Part shown: positions 9,260-16,905 of the stretch, in pieces | How the letters are laid out: each line of letters begins with the position of its first letter | How positions within the stretch are numbered: position 1 is the stretch's first letter | Source of the DNA: Monoraphidium neglectum | Taxonomy: Eukaryota; Chlorophyta; Chlorophyceae; Sphaeropleales; Selenastraceae | Assembly (NCBI RefSeq): GCF_000611645.1 | Contig: NW_014013215.1 | Span: 7,111 to 24,015 of the forward strand | Direction: 5' to 3' | Length of the DNA stretch: 16,905 bases | Notes under the pieces: generated by a model | What the model saw: only the letters and a program-made list of their open reading frames with translations | Told to the model about the DNA's origin: nothing | The model's database searches: none | Made by a program: the position numbers and the translations under genes

Positions 9260-10880
9260 TGTATATTGCTGCAGGCACGCAAAGGGTTGCGGCTGAGTGA
9301 TCAGGAACGATGCTTGCAGATCGCCAGAGCCAGGCGCGCTGGCGAGTTGTTTTGCACATTTGATATGAAGATGGCGCTTTCAAAAGCAACATACAAAGGG
9401 TGTTTCTGCCGCGGAGGAGGCGGGAAGCATTGCAATCGTCGCTGTCACTGATGGCATAACACAGAACCGGTGCGAACGTCGTATGTTGGTACAAAATGTT
9501 ATTGGCCTCGCAAGTATCGCCCAGACAGCTTACCCGCGGGGGTGATACGAGCTTGGCCGCCGGCACCGGAATGGGACCAGCGTCATCACCCGGCACAACC
9601 CGTCATCCCGACTTTGTGGTTGAAGGTACTGTGAGCAGTGATGCTGACAGCTGAGCATAACGCGTCATTAAGGTTCAGTTGCTGCACTCACAGGCATGAC
9701 CATTGGCAGGCACCGCTACACTGTACGTGCGGCCAGCATCATAGGAGGATGGATGAGTAAGTGTCCTCTGTCCCATAAACGCATTGAGAGTTGTTCAATG
9801 TCTACTGCGTAAGCATGATGATGCTTTCATCGGGTAGGTAGCGACGCCCAGCCCGGAGCTGGTCTGCAACATAGACCCTGCGTCGTTGAGACCGGCTGTG
9901 CAGGCCACCCCGAGAGCAAGGAATGCTGACAAGTGACAGTGCGGAGTCAGCTGCGTCGACCCAGCGGGCAGAGGTAGGGGCTGCACGGGGAGGAGAGAAA
10001 AGGGAGTTGGGCGAGGGTGTGGGTGCGGTGATGCCGGTGGGGTGGGTCTGCGCAACGCGGACCTGGTGCAGGGGTGTGCAACCTGCTCGGTGTCCCATCC
10101 TTGGGTCTCGCTGACGAGGGGTTGGTACAAGAAGACTGCGCCTTCCTGAAAGGCCCATTGCACTGTGTGTATGCAGAGGTAGTGACTTGGACTGAAGGGA
10201 CGGTGGGTCGCCTCTCACTCGAGCAAGTCTTATTTGCGGTGATGGGAGCACGACCAGAGTTGCTGCTCTCGCGTTTTGGTATCCTGACATGCATATGACA
10301 TGCACCCGTACGTATGCATGCATCCCTGTATATCTCATTCAATAATTCTAAATGCAAGGAAACAGCTGGGAGGGACATGCAACGAGGCAAAGCAAGGGCC
10401 ACAATCATGCTCACCAGCACGAGCAGGAGCGCGGGTGCTTGTCACAGATGGGTTTCTGCACAAACTCTGTATGAATTGGTCATTGTGTGTGATACCTACA
10501 ATCAAATCTATCATACGTTATGCCAAGTGCCGTTCAAGCACCGCCAATGGTGCTTGACATTGTGGCACCAGCATGGAGCGAGCGCGACGCGTGTGCGTCA
10601 TGCATGTGTGGATCTTGGGGTGGCAGGACCGTGGGTGGAACAACTTTGCCTGCTGATGCAAAGTACGGCGCACCGATAAATGCATGCTTCATGCCTCATT
10701 GGCCCACGTACCGTACCAGTTCCGGGCAATGTGAATTGATCTCATCCTGCCAAATCCACGTGATTTGTACTGCAAGCTGTTTAGGAGTGATGACATAAAT
10801 CCGACCAGCTTGTTTGTAGAGTCGGGTTACTTGTTTGCTGGGTTCGGTCTCAAACTACCGCCACGATACGCAGCAGTGGC
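9260..10880. other. Divergent intergenic region between HDAC and DUF1538 genes
   Basis: The two flanking genes are transcribed outward, so both promoters lie here. The 9300-9500 and 10270-10800 parts are AT-richer than the genes. An AATATACA sequence abuts the HDAC ATG, too close to be a TATA box for that start. A TGCATGCA/CATATG/TACGTA-rich cluster lies at about 10287-10327. The only coding-like material is the weak minus-strand candidate at 9795-10162, listed separately. I found no tRNA or transposon. Confidence 0.5.
9795..10162 (-). CDS. Candidate last two exons of an unrecognised minus-strand gene (weak)
   Basis: On the minus strand, a CACACAG acceptor precedes a possible exon 10162-10083 (peptide begins QWAFQEGAVFLYQPLVSE), which ends at a CAG|GTTGCA donor. 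A pyrimidine-rich stretch then leads to CCGTGCAG and a second exon, 9980-9795, ending in a TGA. That exon includes SAFLALGVACTAGLNDAG and GLGVATYPMKASS, which look more protein-like than the surrounding noise. The putative intron is a multiple of three and stays open, so splicing is not forced. There is no ATG in frame, so 5' exons would be needed and none was identified. It could be a small gene, a decayed copy, or chance. No family was recognised. Confidence 0.22.
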
Positions 10881-13800
10881 ATGGCCTCTTCCGAACTACC
10901 ACTGGTTCACGAGGAGCCCAAGGCGCCGCTCAAGCAGCGAGCTTGGCAGCGATGCGACACGGCGATGGAGGAGCGGCTGGGCTGGCGGCCGCGGTCAAGG
11001 GCGCTGTTCTGGCATTATGTGACAACTTTGTGGGAGCAGGTGGCCGCAATCGTGCCAATCAGTCTACTGCAGGTGGGTGCATATGCAATGAACTTGCTGT
11101 GAGCCCCTTTCCCAAACGTGGCGTGGCGTGGGAAAGCGGGCAGATGAGGATACTGATGTCGGTTAGCTGCAAAAAAGGAGAACGCAGCATCACAACCATG
11201 CCTCCGTACAATGCCAGTGAGTTACATCGCTGTGGGTAACATGGTAACACATGCACATGGCGGCCATGGTGCCACTTGGCAGCTTGAGGCAACGGGCTGC
11301 GCGATATGCACATGGGGGCGCGGGCACCGCTACGCCTGCCACCTCTCATGGACACTGGGCCGTGCCATGCCCATACACGCCCCCTCCTAGGTTGTGGTGC
11401 TGGCTGCCTTCTTCCAGCAGTCGGCCAGCAGCCCAGGCCTGCAGGTGGGGACTGCAGCGCAATTGGGGAGATAAACCGCGGCAGTGGGCTGCACTTGGCG
11501 GCATCACAAGCACCAGCCTGACCCTTCAAAAGGATGCGGATGCGGGCTGAAAACAGGGTTATTGCCCCCTGTCATTGCACCGTGGCAACCGCACGATCTG
11601 CAGGCTGCGGGTCTCATATCCGCCTGCGTGGGGCTGCTGATGTTTCTTGACGGACTGCGGGTGTGCATCATGCCGCTGGCTGAGGAGGTCGGGAGGAAGC
11701 TGCCGCAGCGGCTGCCGCTGCCGCTGGTCATGGTGGTGGCCTTCTGCCTGGTGCGAGAGGGGGCGAGCGGTGTGTGTGGACAGCGGGTGTGCCCCGGTGG
11801 CTCCCTCGATTGATGCGTTGCAACTTTGCTCGGCCGCTTGGAGGCAGCACAGCCGCAGCGCCCCAACTCACTTCACACCGGCTTGCTGCTTGCGCTCCCT
11901 AAGCAGCTTCCCTGGTTCATTGCACCCATTCCGTTAAAACCGACCTTCAGTTAATTCACACCACAAGCTCACCGCCTCTCGACTCACCAGGGCGTGTTGG
12001 TGACATATGCCGAGCCAGCCATCGCTGCTATTCGCCCGCTCTCGCGGCTGGTGGACCCTACCAGGTGAGCAGCGTGAGGGTGACACGAAAGGAGGATCAG
12101 TAAGATACCCGCAACAATGGGCAGAAAATGCTGAAGGTGCCACATGGATGCCACACAGGTCACAAGGTGACTTTGGCTGCTGCCTGACGGTCCCGAGCCT
12201 GCACGCAGGATCTCTCCCCCCGCCCTCCTCACACTGCGTCCCCGGTCACACCACCTCCACTGCTCATCCCGCCACCCCCACTCCCAGGGCGCCGTACCTG
12301 TTTGTGGTCATGAACCAGCGTGTGGAGGCTATGGTGTTCTCAGTGGGCGCAGGCGTGGGCCTGGCCGCCGTGCTGGGCACGCTGCGCTTTGTCAAGAACT
12401 GGCCGCTGAAGCCCATCGTCTTCGCCTCGCTGCTGCCAACAGTGGCGGCCAGCTGCTACTGCCAGTGGGGCAACCCGCACCTGAAGCCGCTGCTGGGGGT
12501 GGCCTGGGACCTCGGGGGAGGTGCGGCCCTGCGCTGCGCCGCTGTGCGCTGCGCCACGGCGTCCACCTCTTTTGTTGCGCAGCGGCAGAAACGGCTTGTG
12601 GCCCTTTTTTTTGCCGTGGCGCTCCATTTTGCTGCTCCAGACTCAAACTGCGCTGCTTTGCTTGATGGCTCCTTGCTGTCTCTTGCGCTCCCACCGGCCA
12701 GTGACCACGGGGCCCGTCACTGTGCCCATCCTGCTGGCCCTGGGCATCGGCGTCATGCGCACCAGCAGGCAGCAGCGGCTCGCAGCCGCGGCCCTGCATA
12801 ACAGCGTCGCATCCAACACGGGTGAGGCCATCCCTCGTCATCACCTGGCTGGTCGCGGTCACATGCTGCACGTGAACTGGCTGCTTTGCTGTAGCTCCCA
12901 CACACAGCATTCAGAGTGCTTTTCGCGCGTACCTTCAGATGCTCTGTGCTCAGCTTTGTCCCTTGCGCACCAGCATTTCCACACCACAACCCACACCCAC
13001 CCCACTCCTGGACTCCACTGCTGCCGACTTTGGGGGTCTGCAGGTCAGGCGCTGGAAGGTGAGCAGGCATCTTGTGTTGTGCGTGCTGCTCCCCACATGT
13101 GCGGCTTTCTTTGGCCTGGAGCGCCTGCAGATGCACAGCAGGCAGTCAGCTGATGCTTGCCTGTGGTCACTCTGCCAGCTGTCAGGAAAAAGAAGCAGCC
13201 AGCTTGGGTTACTCATCAGGCAACTGGGAGTGAGTAAATGCTGCGCGCGCCATGCCTCCCCTCCACTCTTGCTTGCCCACACTACAGGTTTTGGGATTGT
13301 GACCTTGGCTAGCCTCCTGCCTGTGCTGGCTGTGCTGCTGATGGGCATAGCCTTGTCTCTGGAGAAGGGCTACAATGAGGTGTGAGGGGTCCCGAGTGTG
13401 CGGAGGGGGAGGAGGTGGCAGGGAGGCAGAGGAACGACGCGGTGGTGAGTGTGCACCCGTAGGACCTCACACACATGTGCGTTTGCAGGCTTGTTGCATG
13501 CGATGGACACGCCTGATGCACACCATTTTTCGCAACCCAGCGCTCTCCCGCGTTCCAATAGCCCTCGCGACCCTTCACCTCCTGTGCAGGTTTTGGCAAT
13601 GGCGCTGGAGGCGGCTGCAACCCCGGTCTCAGAGTCGCCGGCGGACACGTGTGTCTCCTCTCCTCCCGTGCACCACCATTGCATCTTGATACCACCCAAA
13701 GCCCTGCCTGATGCTGCAGCCATGCCATGCCGTCATGCTGCATGCTGCTCAGCACCACCACGAGACCCTCACCAGCCTCACCACGGCCTGCTCTGCTGAA

Positions 13801-16664
13801 CAAACAAGCCAGCCGCCGGTCCCTGCCCCTCTGGCCCCTTGCTGCATACAGGTCGCCGGTCCGCGAGGTCATATTCGCTGTGCGCTCTATATCACCCCTC
13901 ATTGTAGCCCTCCTGCTGCTCGTGAAGCTCGTGCTGAGGGCGCCGCTCCCACGCGTGTCATTCTGGCTGGACGGCGCAGGCGGCACGGAAGCCGCCAGTG
14001 TGCCACCGGCCACTCCAAAGCCACCAGCCAAAGCGGCGGCGGCGCGCCCGGGCGACGTTGGCATTGCCCTGGGACGTGGCACGCCATCAGACGGGGGAGT
14101 CGCGCCTGCCGACGATCGCGCCTCGAGCCACGACGCTGAGGTCACCCTCACGACATCCAACAACCCCAACTGCGCAGCCGTCCATGCGTCCGCTGCTTCT
14201 GTCAACGGCCAGCTGGGGCGGGGATGCATTGAGGGAACACCAGCCGGTGCCGGGGGCCCCGTGCCGCCTGGCAAGCAAGCAGCGGCGCAGCAGGGGCGGG
14301 GACCAGACGGCAGGCAGGCAGCGGGGCGGCAAGGGGCCGGAGGGGCTGGTGGCTGCTGCAGCGGCGGGCGATGGCGGGCGTGGCTGGATGACTTTGGGCC
14401 GCTGGTCTTGGGTGTTGCCATGTGCCAGGTTTGTTGGGGTGCGGGGGGCACTGACGTCCGGTGTAACGGAAGTGTACATCAACCCCACAACTGTCCAACG
14501 TCCTTACACCTCGTGCAGGGCCCTGGGCCTGGCGTTGCTGCTGTGGGGCCGTGGCCATACCCTGCCCTTTTGTCACCAAGACCGTCTTGTCGGCGCTTTC
14601 AATCAATACCCATCATTGCTCTGCCCCCTCTCCCTGACTCATCACACATTCTTCGCCCTCACCTAGGTTGGCATGATCCTGTTCAACATCGGACTCACGT
14701 ACGGCTTCACTGCCCTGGGGGACCAAACAGGCACGACACTGCCGGCGGCGTACATGGCGGTGCCCTACGATCCCAGGTGGGCCCGGCTGGCCGGCTGGGG
14801 AGCAGCGCCGGCCGGTAGTTAGCCCGTGGCGGTACGGTATTTTGGGGTGGGGGGCCTGCAAACACGTGCACACCCGCACGCCTACATGCGGGGCTGGAAG
14901 CGCATGGGGCAGCTGTGTCCGCAAACAGCTTTCCGGGCCCTGTATCCCTGCTCGAGCCAAGGGGTTTGATTATGCCGGGCTGGGCTGCCCTACCAGCAGG
15001 TGGCCGCAGCCCCGAGGGCAGCCACCCCTCCCATATCTGGCGGCATTATCTTTCTATCTCATCATCATCCTCGTCCACCCAGACCATCTACCCTGCGCCC
15101 ACCCCTCCACTCCACCTGTCCACGCATCCCACCCCTCAAAGGTCCCCCTACTACAGCTTTGCGGGCGGTGTCGCAATCCTGATGGTCACCGTCATGCTGC
15201 TGGGAGTGCTTGCTACAAACGGTGCGCCCCGCCGCGTGTACTCACGCCGCCATATGGAGAGCCCGGCAGGTCCTGGTGGTGTAGCTGTACCGTGTGCTGG
15301 TTGCAGCCGCCTGCCTGCCTGCCAGCGGGGCGCCTGGTGCGGCAGCGTCTGTGCCCATGGATGCTTCAACGCCCCCTGCACTACACATAATACGGGTCCC
15401 TTCATCACATGGAACTGCACTGCTCTGTGCAGCTGAGCCCGCCCTCAACGTGCTGGGAGCCACCGTGCAGCGGCTGAGCAACGGCCGCTTCACCAAGCGC
15501 ATGCTCATCGGCGCGGTGTGCGTTGGCGTCGGAGTCGGGATGTGCGTTGGTGAGCGCTCCCCACTGCGCTGCTACGCGGATCGGTCGGTGCATGCAAACC
15601 TGTGCTGGGGGACGCCATGCGACAGCACAAACCAGGTCGTGCGGACACCCTCGCGCCCACCACACTTGAAACCGCACCTCGCAGCCCTTGTCACCGCCAC
15701 CCCCCCCCCCTTTCCGTCCCCAGGGGCTGCCAAGATCCTGTGGCAGCTGCCCCTCCTGTACTTCATCCTGGCCAAGGTGGGGGGGCCTAGCGGGTTTCAG
15801 GAGGGGCAGAGGTGGAGGGGTCCAAAGAGCGGACGGGTGATGAGGGGGAGTGGGTTGGGGGAGGGGGGCCGCGCATGTTGGCGCTGGTGTTGTTTGGCGC
15901 AAATGAGGGCGTGGCACGGCTGTATACATGTTGCTCCACTACCGTATACGCAACGCCAGGGTTCAGCACCCTGCGGGGCGCTGCCGGCCTAAATCCAACT
16001 CTCAGCCAAGCCACGCCTTCACACGTGGCCCCACCCTCCAACCATACACCCCAGTACGCTGTCGCCAGTGCACTGACGATTCTGGCCGAAGACTCTGTCA
16101 CTGCGGTCGCTTGGGACTCAGCCGGCGTTACCACAGGTGCGTCGTCCCATCGGCTTTCAGCGTTGAGGGCGACGCGCCACTGGCTGCCGGCAACGCCGGG
16201 CCTCCGGAAGGCTGGCGCAACGTGTCTTGCTGCGTCAACTCTTGCCGCACCTGTCGGCCACGCCCGCCGGTTGCTGCTTTCCGCGCGAGCCCTTGCCTCC
16301 GTCCTTACCTGACCTCCATTCTCCCGCGACCTTCAACACGGCCCAGGCCCCGTCACCGTGCCGTTCGTGCTGTCCATTGGCATCGGGTTCTCCAAGGCCG
16401 TCAACGCCAGCGAAGGTGAGGGGGCCGGGCGCACGCCGTGTGGAAGGCGATGCGGGCGGCAGGGGGGGGGTGCGATTTGTGTCTGGCGCGGCCCGTGGCC
16501 TTCGGCGGCGCGGCAGCAGGAGAGGTCTGTGTTGACTGCTTGTCACTTGGTGCAATAAGGAGCCTTGGCTCGTCCCGCTGACGCGGCCCCTCTTACCTTA
16601 CGTTGCCGGTGCATGCCGCCATGCGCCCTCGCCTCTCAGGCTTCGGGATGCTCACCATCATGAG
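10881..16664 (+). CDS. Tandem DUF1538 multi-pass membrane protein (UmpA/UmpB-like fusion), 3' end beyond window
   Basis: Exons: 10881-11072, 11391-11444, 11604-11750, 11991-12064, 12288-12520, 12702-12821, 13288-13379, 13590-13648, 13852-14428, 14667-14776, 15142-15221, 15433-15549, 15724-15776, 16055-16136, 16347-16415, 16640-16664 (open in phase 2). At least 694 aa. Two homologous halves match DUF1538. Half 1 (about 44-304) has GVLVTYAEPA (132-141), WDLGG|VTTGPVTVP (229-242) and SNTGFGIVTLASLLPVL. Half 2 (about 325 on) has A|EPALNVLG (580-587), WDSAGVTT|GPVTVP (656-669) and SEGFGMLTIM, where the window's last exon stops; half 1 suggests only about 20-30 residues are missing. I count about seven hydrophobic segments per half. 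Half 2 carries a roughly 130-residue Ala/Gly/Pro-rich insertion (about 365-496) between its first two helices, all within exon 9. From memory, DUF1538 proteins UmpA and UmpB of Halomonas act together as a Na+(Li+,K+)/H+ antiporter; transport by this protein is inference. The N-terminus lacks an obvious transit peptide. Exon 8 (ALEAAATPVSESPADT) is the least certain. Confidence 0.88.
15700..15710 (+). repeat. Poly-C tract in intron 12 of the DUF1538 gene
   Basis: Eleven consecutive C residues followed by TTTCCGTCCCCAG form the polypyrimidine tract of the acceptor used by exon 13 (starts 15724). Such a run is prone to length change and sequencing error but lies outside coding sequence. Confidence 0.85.
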
Positions 16665-16905
16665 GTGTGAGGGGCGCGCCTTGGGCTGCAATGGATGGGG
16701 CCGGCTGGCACGGCGGAGAGGGCATCGCAGGCAGCGCAAAACATTCTGCAAGCTTTATGCTTTGGCTGACATAACCTGCGCGCCAGTGCCTGGAGTGTGC
16801 AAGACGCCAACGGACTGCGTGCCAGCGAGCCCCCGCGAGGCCTCTCTCCCTCATGCCTGCCATCCCACCACCCTGCTTTAAGGCCCCGCCCTGATTGCCC
16901 CGCCC
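16665..16905 (+). other. Start of the next DUF1538 intron, running off the window
   Basis: The sequence begins with the donor GTGTGA after ATG AG. I searched it for an exon beginning with the bases needed to complete an AGN codon and encoding the end of the last helix (expected to resemble ASLLPVL of the first half) and found none. The remaining exon or exons therefore probably lie beyond 16905. Confidence 0.6.

Noticed and set aside
9260..9268. AATATACA immediately before the HDAC ATG as a TATA box
   Set aside because: It abuts the start codon, leaving no room for a 5' UTR, and no better-supported downstream ATG is evident; treated as coincidence.
9802..10338. A 178-codon minus-strand frame in the divergent intergenic region
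   Set aside because: Arg/Ser/Pro-rich with no motif; the overlapping frame at 9795-10162 looks more protein-like, and even that is weak.
13727..14818. A 363-codon plus-strand frame taken as one uninterrupted gene
   Set aside because: Only 13852-14428 is coding, as exon 9 of the DUF1538 gene. The continuation past the CAG|GTTTGT donor at 14428 loses the family match, which resumes at 14667.

Overview
The window looks like nuclear DNA of a green alga (Chlorophyta, probably a chlorophycean or volvocine relative). It is GC-rich and its genes are cut into many short exons by GT-AG introns, often GTGAGT- or GTGCGG-like at the donor and CAG|G at the acceptor. The proteins carry long Ala/Gly/Ser/Pro low-complexity tracts, one is a secreted apple-domain protein with a poly-proline spacer, and TGTAA (the usual chlorophycean poly(A) signal) occurs downstream of stops. 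I see no bacterial operon, rRNA, tRNA, CRISPR array or complete transposon.

Layout: (1) 1-675, plus strand: the 3' end of an unrecognised gene, with a clear terminal exon. (2) 676-2147: convergent 3' regions. (3) 2148-3943, minus strand: six-exon gene for a secreted apple/PAN-type protein with a proline-rich spacer, a Cys-rich module and a Lys-rich helical tail. (4) 3944-4997: promoter side of gene 3 and 3' region of gene 5. (5) 4998-9259, minus strand: seven-exon class II-like histone deacetylase (about 954 aa) with a large disordered N-terminus, a CxxC-x14-CxxC finger and an acidic C-terminal tail. Its catalytic motifs are altered. (6) 9260-10880: divergent intergenic region with a weak candidate for the last exons of an extra minus-strand gene. 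(7) 10881-16664 and beyond, plus strand: at least 16 exons encoding two tandem DUF1538 membrane domains; the last exon or exons lie outside the window.

The three main gene models were built by hand by matching splice phases. All chosen junctions keep frame: the HDAC exons sum to 2865 nt (955 codons with stop), and the DUF1538 exons sum to 2084 nt, still open in phase 2 at the last visible donor. The protein family calls for HDAC and DUF1538 rest on many consecutive conserved motifs crossing splice junctions in the correct frame.

The genes do not form an evident pathway. The most notable points are the HDAC whose tandem catalytic His-His reads His-Leu, and the single-chain tandem DUF1538 protein. 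If recollection of the bacterial UmpA/UmpB work is right, the latter is a fused form of a two-component Na+(Li+,K+)/H+ antiporter, here with non-homologous intron positions in its two halves and a roughly 130-residue insertion in the second.
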